Shown: positions 25,429 to 35,500, counted from the stretch's first letter. The stretch: 57,023 bases of DNA from Candidatus Equimonas faecalis (GCA_018066245.1 JAGHRT010000052.1:1-57023); one strand, 5' to 3'. Made by a program: numbers and translations. Notes: generated from the letters alone by a model not told the origin.

Positions 25429-25653
25429 ATGCAGTTTTTGGGTTGCCTTGCAGGCCTTCTTCTCTTCTTTCTGATACTCGGCCTTTCCCTTGTGGGAAGT
25501 GTCGTGAGGGGGGTGTTGAGTCTTTTTTCTCCGCAACAGAAGCCGCGTCGTACTTCGTTTGAGGAAAAGCCCGACCTTTCCAAGCCTCCGTCATCCAGCG
25601 ACTATATCATCCGCTCCGATGAAGGAGAATACATTGATTACGAGGACGTATGA
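25429..25653 (+). CDS. DUF4834-type small membrane protein
   Basis: A 74-residue protein: one hydrophobic segment (about 4-24), a basic stretch after it (QQKPRRTSFEEKP) and an acidic, tyrosine-rich C-terminus (DEGEYIDYEDV). This matches what I recall of DUF4834 proteins found next to phospholipid genes in Bacteroidetes. Function unknown. It is 4 bp after pssA and overlaps the flippase by 4 bp (ATGA), so it belongs to the same operon. Confidence 0.8.
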   Translation: MQFLGCLAGLLLFFLILGLSLVGSVVRGVLSLFSPQQKPRRTSFEEKPDLSKPPSSSDYIIRSDEGEYIDYEDV

Positions 25654-27086
25654 GCCAGTCGCTGAAACAGACTACGGCCAAAGGGTTTCTGTGGGCTGCT
25701 TTGGGAGGCGGCGTGCAGCAGGTGGCAACTATGCTGATAGGCATAGCCTTAGCCCGTATGCTGTCAGTCAGCGACTATGGTCTCGTGGGTATGCTCAGTG
25801 TGTTCTCCTCGCTGGCAGGAAATTTACAGGAGAGCGGTTTTAAGGATACGCTGGCCGTGAGGCGTGAGGCTCGGCGCGAGGATTATGACGCCGTGTTCCT
25901 CTTTTCCATCGGCATGAGCCTCTGTCTTTACACCTTATTATTTATAGCCGCACCTCATATAGCAGCATACAATCATTCGCCAGAGCTGACGCGACTTGCC
26001 CGGGTTGTCTTTCTCGGCTTTGTCATTTCCTCTGTTGGCACGGCTCCGGCAGCCTTCCTCTTTCGCAATCTAAAAGTCAGGGAGCGTACCGAGGCTCAGG
26101 TGTGCGCTTCGATGGCCAGTGGCGTTGTGGGTCTTGGCTTGGCCGTGGCGGGATGTGGCTGCTGGGCGTTGGTGGGACTGGATCTCAGCTATAAGTTCAT
26201 CTATACCGCCCTTGTGCTGCACTACGCCCGTTGGTGGCCGCGTTGGATGACCGCCAGTCAGGTGTGGAGAAGGATTTATCCGCTGTTTTCGCAGAGCCTG
26301 AGCATTCTGGCCACCAATTTACTCAATACCCTTTCGGGTCAGCTCATCACTTCTCTGTTGGGTGGCCGCTATCCGTCCCATCAGGTGGGCCAATACTCCC
26401 AGGCGCAGAAATGGCAGTCCTTGGGTCAGCAGTTTCTTGGCGGCATCGTAGGTTCCGTGGCCCAGCCCGTGCTGGCGCGTGTGGCCGACGATGATGAGCG
26501 GCAGCAACGCGTGTTGCTCACTCTCTTGCGCTTTACGGCCTTCCTCAGTTTCCCCGCTCTCATCGGCTTTGCATTTGTCTCTCCCGAACTCATTCCGATG
26601 CTTGTCGGCGACAAGTGGCTCCCCTGCGTGCCCCTGCTCCAGATGCTCTGTCTTGCAGGCAGCACGATTCCCCTGAGCCAGACGCTTGCCAATATGGCCA
26701 TTGCCCGCCAGCGTTCAGGCCTGTATCTCATTGTCAGCAGCCTGTTGCTGGGTTTGCAGATAGCGGCTTTCGTCCTTCTTGGAGGAGGGCAACTCCACAC
26801 GCTTGTCCTGGCCGTGTCCACAGTGATGCTGGCCGCCCTGCCCGTATGGGCCGTAATCTGCCGCTTTCTGTGTGGAGTCAGGCTGCGCCGCGTGGCGTGG
26901 GCCGTGTTGCCCTACCTTTTTGCCGCCGTGGCTTCCATTCTTGTATGCCGTCTCGCAGGCATAGTGCATTTCTGGTGGCAAATACCCTTTGTGGCCGCAA
27001 CCTATATTGGCCTTTTGGCCGTTTTTCGCAACCGCACGTTGCATGAAGTCCTGCAATATCTACTACATAAAGGAAAAGTGGAATAA
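25650..27086 (+). CDS. Lipopolysaccharide/oligosaccharide flippase (Wzx/MATE-like)
   Basis: A 478-residue polytopic membrane protein with about 12-14 helices, of the polysaccharide transporter family in the MOP superfamily. The start TAKGFLWAALGGGVQQVATM and a LARMLSVSDYGLVGML block are typical of WzxC-like flippases. It should move lipid-linked sugar units across the inner membrane. No glycosyltransferase cluster surrounds it; instead it ends a phospholipid operon (psd-pssA-DUF4834-flippase). The cargo is unknown. Confidence 0.87.
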   Translation: MSQSLKQTTAKGFLWAALGGGVQQVATMLIGIALARMLSVSDYGLVGMLSVFSSLAGNLQESGFKDTLAVRREARREDYDAVFLFSIGMSLCLYTLLFIAAPHIAAYNHSPELTRLARVVFLGFVISSVGTAPAAFLFRNLKVRERTEAQVCASMASGVVGLGLAVAGCGCWALVGLDLSYKFIYTALVLHYARWWPRWMTASQVWRRIYPLFSQSLSILATNLLNTLSGQLITSLLGGRYPSHQVGQYSQAQKWQSLGQQFLGGIVGSVAQPVLARVADDDERQQRVLLTLLRFTAFLSFPALIGFAFVSPELIPMLVGDKWLPCVPLLQMLCLAGSTIPLSQTLANMAIARQRSGLYLIVSSLLLGLQIAAFVLLGGGQLHTLVLAVSTVMLAALPVWAVICRFLCGVRLRRVAWAVLPYLFAAVASILVCRLAGIVHFWWQIPFVAATYIGLLAVFRNRTLHEVLQYLLHKGKVE

Positions 27087-27123
27087 AAAGGCCTTACCAT
27101 GCGGGGCTTTTCTGCTTTTTTTG

Positions 27124-27131
27124 TAATTTTG
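27124..27131 (+). promoter_or_regulatory. -7 box upstream of the PurF-like gene
   Basis: TAATTTTG matches the Bacteroidetes -7 box, 27 bp before the ATG at 27159. No clear -33 TTTG at 20 bp. An imperfect hairpin of the flippase terminator (about 27088-27110) with a T-run to 27122 lies just upstream. Confidence 0.6.
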
Positions 27132-27158
27132 TAGTGCATAAAAAATCATATATAAACT

Positions 27159-28601
27159 ATGGGCGGTTTTTTTGGAACCATTTCCACTAATCCTGTAGCC
27201 ACCGACTTGTTCTACGGCACAGACTATAACAGCCATTTGGGCACTAAACGTGGTGGCATGGCCACCTATTGTGAGGAGCGCGGCTTTTTCCGCAGCATCC
27301 ACAACCTTGAAAAGACCTACTTCCGCACGCGCTTTGAGGACGAGCTTACCAAGTTTCAGGGCAACGCAGGCATTGGCATCATCAGCGATACCGATGCCCA
27401 GCCCCTTCTGATGAACTCCCATCTCGGACGCTTTGCCATCGTAACCGTGGGCCGCATCAACAATGCCGAGGGGCTGGCCGACGAGCTCCTTGCCGACGGT
27501 ATGCACCTCAGCGAGTTCAGTTCGGGGAAAATCAATCCTACGGAACTCATAGGCCTGCTCATTATCCGTGGTAAGAGCTTTGTAGATGGCATTGAGAACG
27601 TGTATAGGCACGTCAAGGGCTCCTGCTCCCTGCTCCTGCTCACGGAGCATGGCGTAATTGCAGCCCGCGACAGGTGGGGGCGTACCCCTATTGTCATCGG
27701 CCACCGTGGGGCCGAAGCAGAAAGGGGAGAAGCCTTTGCCGTAAGTTCTGAGAGCACGGCTTTCCCCAATCTGGGCTTCCAGCTTGAGTCATACCTCGGT
27801 CCGGGCGAGATAGTCCGCCTCACGGCGGGCGGAGTGGAGCAGTTGCGCCCAGCCGACAAGCAGATGCAAGTTTGCTCCTTCCTGTGGGTCTATTACGGCT
27901 TCCCCAATTCTTGCTACGAGGGCAAGAATGTGGAGGATATGCGCTATGAGTGCGGACGCGTGATGGGCGAGGAGGACGATGTTGAGGTGGACTTCGCCTG
28001 CGGCATCCCCGACAGCGGCATAGGCATGGCCACAGGCTATGCAGCCGGCCATAAAGTGCCCTACACAAGAGCCATTTGCAAGTACACTCCCACATGGCCC
28101 CGTTCCTTCACTCCCAGCAATCAGGAGATGCGCCGCCTCGTGGCCAAGATGAAGCTCATAGCCAACAAGGACATGCTGCGCGGCAAGCGCGTGCTCTTCT
28201 GCGACGACAGCATCGTGCGCGGTACCCAGTTGCGCGACAATACCCAGGAACTCACCGACCTCGGCGCGAAGGAAGTACACATGCGCATTGCCTGCCCGCC
28301 CCTGCTCTACGGCTGTCCCTTCATCAACTTTTCAGCGCAGAAGAGCGAAATGGAACTCATCACCCGCCAAGTTATCATGGAACTTGAAGGCGGCAAGCTG
28401 GACAATATCGACCGCTATTGCGAGACCGATTCACCCGAGTACAAGCGCATGGTGGACGAACTGGCCCGCCGCTTCAGCCTAACCAGTCTCAAATTCTCTA
28501 AACTAGAAACCATAGTCAAGGCCATCGGATTGCCCAAATGCCAGATATGTACGCATTGCTTTGACGGCAGTTCGGCCTACACATTAGAAGAAGAAAAATG
28601 A
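27159..28601 (+). CDS. PurF-like amidophosphoribosyltransferase paralogue lacking the glutaminase cysteine
   Basis: A 480-residue PurF-family protein with an Ntn-hydrolase N-half and a PRTase C-half. True PurF exposes a catalytic Cys at position 1 of the mature chain (MCGI.. or after a propeptide). Here the protein starts MGGFFGTISTN and has no early Cys, so glutamine hydrolysis should be lost. The PRPP loop is intact (VLFCDDSIVRGTQLRDN, from residue 345). Cys239, Cys386, Cys461 and Cys464 lie where the Bacillus-type PurF holds its [4Fe-4S] cluster, with Cys467 extra. It could use free ammonia or another amine, or be regulatory. The next gene, ddh, overlaps by 4 bp. I recall a second Cys-less PurF-like protein in Bacteroidetes, so this is probably conserved. 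Confidence 0.85.
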   Translation: MGGFFGTISTNPVATDLFYGTDYNSHLGTKRGGMATYCEERGFFRSIHNLEKTYFRTRFEDELTKFQGNAGIGIISDTDAQPLLMNSHLGRFAIVTVGRINNAEGLADELLADGMHLSEFSSGKINPTELIGLLIIRGKSFVDGIENVYRHVKGSCSLLLLTEHGVIAARDRWGRTPIVIGHRGAEAERGEAFAVSSESTAFPNLGFQLESYLGPGEIVRLTAGGVEQLRPADKQMQVCSFLWVYYGFPNSCYEGKNVEDMRYECGRVMGEEDDVEVDFACGIPDSGIGMATGYAAGHKVPYTRAICKYTPTWPRSFTPSNQEMRRLVAKMKLIANKDMLRGKRVLFCDDSIVRGTQLRDNTQELTDLGAKEVHMRIACPPLLYGCPFINFSAQKSEMELITRQVIMELEGGKLDNIDRYCETDSPEYKRMVDELARRFSLTSLKFSKLETIVKAIGLPKCQICTHCFDGSSAYTLEEEK

Positions 28602-29500
28602 AGAAACAGATTCGTGCAGCCGTAGTAGGCTACGGCAACATTGGACGCTACACCGTCCAGGCTCTTGAGGCCGCTCCCGATTTTGACATTGCCGGCATCG
28701 TGCGCCGTCAGGGCGATACCAATCGCCCTGCGGAGCTTGCGTCCTATCGCGTGGTAAGCGACATTTGCGCATTGGCCAATATCGATGTGGCTATCCTGGC
28801 CACTCCCTCCCGTTCCTGTGAGGAGTATGCCAAGCAAATCCTGCCACTCGGCATCAACACCGTCGATAGCTTCGACATCCACGGCGATATACGCGGCTAC
28901 CGTCAGCGCCTGATGGGCATTTGCAAGGCGTCGGGAGCAGTCAGCGTGATTTCAGCCGGTTGGGACCCGGGTTCCGACAGCATTATTCGCACGCTCATGC
29001 AGAGTCTCGCGCCCAAGGGACTGAGCTACACCAACTTCGGTCCTGGTATGTCTATGGGACACAGCGTTTGCGTGCGCGGCAAGGAAGGCGTGCGCGATGC
29101 CCTGTCCATGACCATCCCTCTCGGTGAAGGCATCCACCGCCGTATGGTGTATGTGGAACTTGAGGAAGGTGCCAGCCTGGAAGCCGTAACCGCAGCTATC
29201 AAGGCCGATCCTTACTTTTCCAGCGACGAGACGCACGTCTTTGCCGTGGACAGCGTGAACGAGGTGCGCGACATGGGGCACGGCGTACACATGGTGCGCA
29301 AGGGTGTCAGCGGCCAGACGCAGAACCAGCGCATGGAGTTCAGCATGAGCATCAACAACCCCGCACTCACGGCGCAGGTGTTGGTCAATGCGGCCCGAGC
29401 CACATTGCGCCAGCAGCCTGGATGCTACACCATGGTGGAGATTCCCGTCATCGATTACCTGCCGGGCGACCGCGAGGACCTCATCCAGCACCTCGTGTAG
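28598..29500 (+). CDS. ddh: meso-Diaminopimelate D-dehydrogenase
   Basis: A 300-residue NADPH-dependent enzyme making meso-diaminopimelate from tetrahydrodipicolinate in one step for lysine and peptidoglycan. It has an N-terminal dinucleotide fold (AAVVGYGNIGRYTVQALE), a DSFDIHGD block, and SAGWDPGSDSIIRTL plus GPGMSMGHSV typical of the family. It overlaps the PurF-like gene by ATGA, so the two are translationally coupled. A strong terminator follows. Confidence 0.95.
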   Translation: MKKQIRAAVVGYGNIGRYTVQALEAAPDFDIAGIVRRQGDTNRPAELASYRVVSDICALANIDVAILATPSRSCEEYAKQILPLGINTVDSFDIHGDIRGYRQRLMGICKASGAVSVISAGWDPGSDSIIRTLMQSLAPKGLSYTNFGPGMSMGHSVCVRGKEGVRDALSMTIPLGEGIHRRMVYVELEEGASLEAVTAAIKADPYFSSDETHVFAVDSVNEVRDMGHGVHMVRKGVSGQTQNQRMEFSMSINNPALTAQVLVNAARATLRQQPGCYTMVEIPVIDYLPGDREDLIQHLV

Positions 29501-29523
29501 GGCGTTTCAGCAACACCATAAAG

Positions 29524-29577
29524 CCGTCCCTCCCGACCTCCCCTATGTGGGGAAATCGGGAGGGACGGTTGCTTTTT
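29524..29577. terminator. Strong terminator between convergent ddh and HAD genes
   Basis: CCGTCCCTCCCGA (29524-29536) pairs perfectly with TCGGGAGGGACGG (29556-29568), followed by TTGCTTTTT. An inner CCCC/GGGG stem extends it. It probably ends ddh on the + strand. Confidence 0.92.
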
Positions 29578-29600
29578 CCGGGCCCTGCATCGGGGCGCTT

Positions 29601-29698
29601 TAGTCCATACACTAGTATTTTCTAGTCTATACACTAGTGTTTCCTAGCCTATACACTAGTTTTATCTAGTCTATACACTAGTTTTTCCTAGTCTATGG
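29601..29698. repeat. 22-bp tandem array, locus 2
   Basis: Four full units and a half unit at an exact 22-bp period (29601, 29623, 29645, 29667, 29689). Each begins TAGTCTATACAC (one- or two-base variants), then TAGT and a T-rich stretch ending in C. CTAGT...ACTAG are inverted ends. It shares the CTATACACTAG core with the array at 17655-17730. It lies between the ddh terminator and the 3' end of the HAD gene. Confidence 0.92.
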
Positions 29699-29731
29699 AG
29701 TGGGGCCGGCTGTCCTTGCTCTCGGTGCGCT

Positions 29732-30397
29732 TCAGCGGGGGAGGAAGGAGAGGAGTTCGGCGGGGCGGTGGATGAGCGTGGTGGCTCCTGCTGCCTGAAG
29801 TTCGGCCACGGAACGGAAGCCCCAGCTTACGCTGATGCAGCTTACGCCGGCAGCTTGAGCCGTGAGGATGTCCACTTCGGTATCGCCTATGTAGAGCGTG
29901 TCCTCGGCATTGGTGTGGAGCGTCTGCATCACGGCATGGAGGGCGTCGGGGCAGGGCTTGCGGCGTACCGTTTCGGCGCTTCGGCCCGGCATGGGTGCGC
30001 CTTCGCCTATGGCGAGGGTAATGAGCGGCGCGAAGAAGCGGGTGTTGAGACTCTTTACGGCAGGGTCGAGCTTGTTGCTGACAATGGCTGCCTGATGGCC
30101 TTGGCGGTGAAGTTCTTGTAGCAGGGGCATGATGCCCTCGTAGGGGCGCGTGAAGTCCAGGCAATGGTTGAGGTAGTAGGACTTGAAGGCGGCGAAAGCC
30201 TGTTCGGCCTTGTCGGCATCCACGCGATTGGCCAGGGATTTCGTAACCAGCACCCGAATGCCGTTGCCGAGGAAAGAGCCCACTTCTTCACGCGTGCGTG
30301 GCGGCAGGCCCACTGTGGCGAGAGCATGGTTTACGGCTGCGGCGAGGTCGTCCACGGTGTCGAGGAGCGTGCCGTCGAGGTCGAAAATGAAAAGCAT
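29732..30397 (-). CDS. HAD-family phosphatase, phosphoglycolate phosphatase-like
   Basis: A 221-residue cytoplasmic haloacid-dehalogenase hydrolase. Motif I FDLDGTLLDT, motif II IVSNK, motif III Lys in RRKPCPDAL and motif IV YIGDTEVDI are all present, with a helical C1 cap (about 15-80). Closest to Gph, which clears 2-phosphoglycolate, though pyrophosphatase PpaX-like activity cannot be excluded. It is the last gene of the minus-strand block, 99 bp after the sulfatase gene, with an octamer repeat tract in between. Confidence 0.88.
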   Translation of the reverse strand: MLFIFDLDGTLLDTVDDLAAAVNHALATVGLPPRTREEVGSFLGNGIRVLVTKSLANRVDADKAEQAFAAFKSYYLNHCLDFTRPYEGIMPLLQELHRQGHQAAIVSNKLDPAVKSLNTRFFAPLITLAIGEGAPMPGRSAETVRRKPCPDALHAVMQTLHTNAEDTLYIGDTEVDILTAQAAGVSCISVSWGFRSVAELQAAGATTLIHRPAELLSFLPR

Positions 30398-30423
30398 AGG
30401 GACGTTGGAAGGGAAAGGTTAAA

Positions 30424-30507
30424 AATTACACATAATTGGCTGATTCTCGCATTTGCGACTTTGCCAATTCTCGCATTCTCTCATTTGCTAATTCTCTCAT
30501 TTGCCGA
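30424..30507. repeat. Octamer repeat tract running into the sulfatase stop codon
   Basis: Words such as CTCATTTGC, TAATTCTC, CAATTCTCGC and GATTTCC repeat at 8-9 bp, like the tracts upstream of nqrA and pepP. The tract includes the TGA (30497-30499, minus strand) and the last codons (EIGK) of the sulfatase-like gene, so the end of that protein is repeat-derived. Confidence 0.7.
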
Positions 30508-32449
30508 TTTCCTCCTTCTCCACCACGAGGCGGTTGCCGTTCATGCGCTCCATGTATTGCTGGATGAGGCTCTGGAGCTGACGCTCGTAGGCGGCGGGAT
30601 GCTTCCCCGCAAGGTCGTGGCGAAGCAGGCTGTCGGTGCGATAGCGGTAGGCATGGACCACTTTCTGGCCGTCGAACTGGAGCAGCCACTCGCCGCGCAC
30701 AAACTGGTAGAGGTCGCTGCCTGTGAGATAGTTGGCGGCGAATGTCTGTTCGGGCGGCGTGCGGAGCGCATCCTGCCCGAAGGCTATGTAGGGGCGGTCG
30801 TAGCCGAGGAGGCCCAGCACGGTGGGCATGATGTCGGTCTGGCTGACCACGCGCTCCTCGTCCACTCCTTTGAGTGCGGGCAGGCTGGGGGCGTAGAAGA
30901 TGAGGGGCACGGCGTAGAGCCCGAGGTCGGTGGTGTAGTGCGGAAGGTCGTGCTGGTTGGTGTGGTCGGCGGTGAGCACGAAGAGGGTGTTGGCAAACCA
31001 CGGCTGCGTGCGGGCCTTTTCAAAGAAACGGCGGAGGGCCATGTCGGAGTAGCCGATGGCTTCCATCACGGGCTGCGACCCTTTGCGGAACTGGCCCGCA
31101 TAGCGTTCCGGCACCTTGAATGGCGAGTGCGATGAGGCCGTGAATACGGAGGCCACGAAGGGCTGTTGCATCGTGCCGAGGCGGTCGGCCATGTACTGTA
31201 GGAACTCTTCGTCCCAGATGGCCCACGTACCGTCGAAGTCGCGGTCGCCGCCACGTGCGGGGTCGGCGTTGTATTCCGTGCGCCCGTGGTATTGCTGGAA
31301 GCCCGTACTGCGGGCAAAGGCCTGGAAGCCCATAGAGCCGTTTTCCGCACCGTGGAAGAAAGCGGAGGTGTAGCCCTTGTGGCTCGTCAGCTCACCGGCC
31401 AGCCCTGAGAGGTCGTTGAGGGCGGCGGGCGTAAGGAAGAAAGGCTCCACGAAGCAGGGAATGGACGACAGCACCGAGGGCATTCCGTCTATGCTCTTGC
31501 GCCCGTTGGCGTAGCTGTAGCGGAAGGAGCGCCCTGCGTGGGCCAGTGAATCGACAAAGGGCATGAAGCCCTGCTCCTCGGCCTGACGGCCAAAGCTCTC
31601 AAGGATGAACACCACCACGTTGCGGGGCTGAAAGGTTGTGCCTTGCTCCGGCGTGTGGAGAGGGGAGAATAGTTTTGTAGCCTCAGCCTCGGGCATATAC
31701 CGGACGGCCTTGAAGGGGGCCTTGTTGATGGTGCGGATGAGGCAGAAGGGGGTGTTGAGCACAATGCCGGCATCGGCGGCCTGCCGCACATACTGGTTGG
31801 CATTTGACAGCGTGATGGGGCGTACCGCCGTGGTCCACCCTCCGCGCATACCGCCCACGGCAAGGGTGGCGAATCCTAAGAAGGCTGCCGCCTGCACGAT
31901 GTAGTAGCTCCATTTGCCCTGCCGAGCGATCTGCTTGGTGTCGGGCTGCTGATAGCACTTGTATAGGAGCCAGAAACACAGCAGGCCGATAAGGAACAGA
32001 TACCAGTAGGGAGCCATTTCTTTCAGAAGGATGCCCAGCAGGCTGCTCTCGTGGCTGAACTCCTGCACGACGCTCCATGTGGTGCGCCTGCCGCTGAAGG
32101 CATAGTATCCGCAGTCGCCCAGATTCGCGGCGAGGCCTACGCCGTTGAGCACCACGAAGAGGAAACGCCCGAGGCGGTAGGTGCCCGTGCATTCCTTGAC
32201 GCGGAGCGGCAGGAGGAAGAGTACCAGCAGAGGGAGGTTGAGATAGAAAATGGCGGAGGTGTCGAAGCGCAGGCCGGCCAGCATGAGTTCCCAGAGGTAG
32301 GTGCAGTCAATGTGGTCGGCGTAGAGTGTGGCATTGCTGGCATAGAAGACGAGGCGCGTCAGACTGAAAAGGGCATAAACCAGAAGCAGGTTCAGGCTCC
32401 ACGCCACTACGGGCCAGCGGGTAATGGACTTGGTGGGAGGGCGTTTCAT
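30497..32449 (-). CDS. LTA synthase-like membrane sulfatase/phosphoglycerol transferase
   Basis: A 650-residue protein with five N-terminal membrane helices (to about residue 190) and a large periplasmic sulfatase-fold domain. Motifs: NVVVFILESFGRQ (metal-binding Glu), GRKSIDGMPSVLSSIPCF with the Thr/Ser nucleophile region, WAIWDEEFLQY and LTADHTNQH. LtaS relatives move glycerol phosphate or phosphoethanolamine from phospholipid to surface polymers or glycans. In this Gram-negative setting a modifier of lipid A, membrane glycans or capsule is more likely than lipoteichoic acid (inference). The frame is open to 32530, but MKRPPTKSITRWPVV at 32449 gives the proper membrane start. Confidence 0.87.
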   Translation of the reverse strand: MKRPPTKSITRWPVVAWSLNLLLVYALFSLTRLVFYASNATLYADHIDCTYLWELMLAGLRFDTSAIFYLNLPLLVLFLLPLRVKECTGTYRLGRFLFVVLNGVGLAANLGDCGYYAFSGRRTTWSVVQEFSHESSLLGILLKEMAPYWYLFLIGLLCFWLLYKCYQQPDTKQIARQGKWSYYIVQAAAFLGFATLAVGGMRGGWTTAVRPITLSNANQYVRQAADAGIVLNTPFCLIRTINKAPFKAVRYMPEAEATKLFSPLHTPEQGTTFQPRNVVVFILESFGRQAEEQGFMPFVDSLAHAGRSFRYSYANGRKSIDGMPSVLSSIPCFVEPFFLTPAALNDLSGLAGELTSHKGYTSAFFHGAENGSMGFQAFARSTGFQQYHGRTEYNADPARGGDRDFDGTWAIWDEEFLQYMADRLGTMQQPFVASVFTASSHSPFKVPERYAGQFRKGSQPVMEAIGYSDMALRRFFEKARTQPWFANTLFVLTADHTNQHDLPHYTTDLGLYAVPLIFYAPSLPALKGVDEERVVSQTDIMPTVLGLLGYDRPYIAFGQDALRTPPEQTFAANYLTGSDLYQFVRGEWLLQFDGQKVVHAYRYRTDSLLRHDLAGKHPAAYERQLQSLIQQYMERMNGNRLVVEKEEIGK

Positions 32450-32488
32450 CGGTGGGAGAGGGGAGGGTTGTAGGGAGGTGGCAAAGGG

Positions 32489-32537
32489 AAAAAGAGGGAG
32501 TGCCTCAGCCATGGCTGGCTTTCGACACACCCTCTTT
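32489..32537 (-). terminator. Terminator after secA
   Basis: On the minus strand AAAGAGGGTGTG pairs with CACTCCCTCTTT (one mismatch), and the AAGCCAGCCATGGCTGAGG loop is itself palindromic; a T-run then C-run follows. It lies 18 bp beyond the secA stop. Confidence 0.75.
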
Positions 32538-32554
32538 ATGTGGACATGTAAGGC

Positions 32555-35500
32555 TTATACAAGGCCCTTGCCGTGGCACTGCTTGAACTTCTTGCCGCTA
32601 CCGCAGGGGCAGGGGTCGTTGCGCCCGGGCAGTTTCTCCTTCACGATGGGAGTCGTGGGGCGCTGCTGGCCCATGTTCTGCGAGGCCTGCTGCATTTGGC
32701 GTTGCGTCTCGGACAGCTGTTCCTGTTGGTCGGAACCGCCGTGGCTCTCGGTGTATTGTGGGCGACGGCTCGGTTGCTCCTCGGGCGCATTGGTGGGTGC
32801 GCTTTCGGCAGCCTGCTGCGGAATCTGCGCACGCATAAGGGTGGCTACGGCATTGTCGTTGATGCGGTTCACCATCTTCTTGAAGATTTCCGCGCTCTCC
32901 AACTTAAAGATGAGCAAGGGGTCTTTCTGCTCGTAGGAGGCGTTCTGCACGGAGTGCTTCAGGTCGTCGAGTTCGCGCAGGTTCTCCTTCCATGCTTCGT
33001 CAATGTTGTGGAGGAGGATGCGCTTCTCAAACTCTTTCACGACGCACTGGCCCTTTGTGTCGTAGGCTTCCTTCAGGTTGATGCGCATGTGATAGACGAG
33101 GCGACCGTCGGTAATGGGAATCATAATATACTCGTACTGCTGGCCCTGATTCTCATAGACGTCGTTGATGACGGGCACGATAATCTGTGCCAGCCTATCC
33201 ACTTTCTGGTGGAAGTGCTGCATGGCTGCCTGGAAAGCCTCCTCGTGGAGCTGGTTGCGGTCTTTGCCCTCAAAGTCGGCCTGCGAGAAGGGACACTCCA
33301 TGGCCATGACTTTCAAGAAGCGTTCCTGACAGTTGGTATAGTCGCTTTCTTCGATGATGGTAACCACACGATCCCAAATCATATTGGTGATGTCCATGCC
33401 GATACGCTCACCCATGAGCGCATGACGCCGCTTCTCGTAAATCACGGTGCGCTGCTTGTTCATCACATCGTCGTATTCCAGCAGGCGTTTACGCACGCCG
33501 AAGTGGTTTTCCTCCACTTTCTTCTGTGCGCGTTCAATGGAACGGTTCAGTATCGGTGCGTCCAGCATATCTCCCTCCTTGAAGCCGAGACGGTCCATTG
33601 TCTTGGCGATGCGTTCGGGAGCGAAGAGGCGCATCAGTTTGTCCTCAAGGCTGACGAAGAACACGGAGGAGCCGGGGTCGCCCTGACGGCCGCTTCGGCC
33701 ACGGAGCTGGCGGTCCACGCGGCGGCTTTCATGGCGTTCCGTGCCTATGATGGCCAGACCGCCGGCGGCCTTTACCTCATCGGAGAGCTTGATGTCGGTG
33801 CCACGGCCTGCCATGTTGGTGGCAATGGTTACGGCACCGAGAAGGCGCTTCTCCTCCTTCACGTCGTCGGCAGAGCCGTTGGGCTGTGTAGCAACCCAAT
33901 GGCTCACGGCATCCTGCTTGTTGCAGAAAGAGCGACCGTCGGGACACGTCCATGCAGCGCCTTCGGTGCTTTGACCGGCGAGGGCCACGATGTCAGCTTC
34001 CTTCTGATGGAGCTTCGCATTCAGCACCTGATGGGGAATCTTGCGCATGGAAAGGAGGCGGCTCAGGAGTTCGCTGATGGCTACGTCGGTGGTGCCCACC
34101 AGCACGGGGCGACCTTGCAGGCGCATCAGTTCGATTTCTTCAATTACGGCGTTGTACTTTTCGCGCATCGTCTTATACACGCGGTCGTTCATGTCCTTGC
34201 GTGCCACGGGGCGGTTGGTGGGGATTTCCACAACGTCGAGTTTGTAGATGTTCCAGAACTCGCCGGCTTCGGTAATGGCGGTGCCGGTCATACCGGCCAG
34301 CTTGTGGTACATGCGGAAGTAGTTCTGCAGCGTGATAGTGGCGAAGGTCTGCGTGGCGGCCTCTACTTTGACGTGCTCTTTGGCTTCCACGGCCTGATGC
34401 AGCCCGTCGCTCCAACGGCGGCCTTCCATGATACGGCCCGTTTGTTCGTCCACTATTTTCACCTGGCCTTCCAGTACGACGTATTCCTCGTTGATGCGGA
34501 ACATCGTGTAGGCTTTCAGGAGTTGCTGGATGGTGTGTACGCGTTCTGACTTCACGGCGTAGTCGGACAGCAGGGCGTCTTTCTGTGCGAGGCGCTCCTC
34601 GTCTGACAGTTCCTTCTGGGCTTCGAGAGCCGAGAGTTGGGCTGTGATGTCGGGCAGTACAAAGAGGTCGGCATCATTCACCTGTTGGGAGAGCCAGGCC
34701 GTGCCCTTGTCGGTGAGGTCGGCGGACTTCTGCTTTTCGTCCAGTACGAAGAACAGCGGTTCCACGGCTTCGGGCATACGCTTGTTGTTGTTCTCCATGT
34801 AGATTTCCTCCGTCTTCAGCATCCCGCTCTTTATTCCTTGTTCGGAGAGGAACTTAATGAGCGCGGTGTTCTTCGGCAGGGCCTTGTGGGAGCGGAAGAG
34901 TTGGAGGAAGCCCTTTTCCGTGGCATCGCGGTTGCCCGTCTGCTGGCCTTCGGCGATGAGTTTTTTGGCTTCGGTCAGGTATTCTGTGGCCAAGTGGCGC
35001 TGCACTTCCACGAGACGCTCAACCAAGGGCTGGTACTCCTCGAACATTTGGTCGTCGCCCTTGGGTACGGGGCCGGAAATGATGAGTGGTGTGCGGGCAT
35101 CGTCAATCAGTACGGAGTCCACCTCATCGACGATGGCGTAGTTGTGCTTGCGCTGCACGAGGTCGTCGGGGCTCATGGCCATGTTGTCGCGCAAGTAGTC
35201 AAAGCCGAACTCGTTGTTCGTACCGAAGGTGATGTCGGCCTGATAGGCTTTACGACGCTCGGGCGAGTTGGGCTGATGCTTGTCGATGCAATCTACGCTG
35301 AGGCCGTGGAACATATAGAGCGGGCCCATCCATTCGGAGTCGCGCTTGGCGAGGTAGTCGTTTACGGTAACGACGTGTACGCCATTGCCTGTAAGGGCGT
35401 TGAGATAGACGGGCAGAGTGGCGACGAGGGTCTTACCCTCACCCGTAGCCATTTCGGCAATCTTACCTTGTGTCAGCACAATGCCGCCGAAGAGCTGCAC

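Noticed and set aside
29601..29698. CRISPR-like array
   Set aside because: Units are contiguous 22-bp repeats without unique spacers, and no cas gene is present.
32573..34549. 658-residue open frame opposite secA
   Set aside because: Antisense shadow caused by high GC and codon bias of secA; composition is Val/Gly/His-rich and no domain is recognisable.
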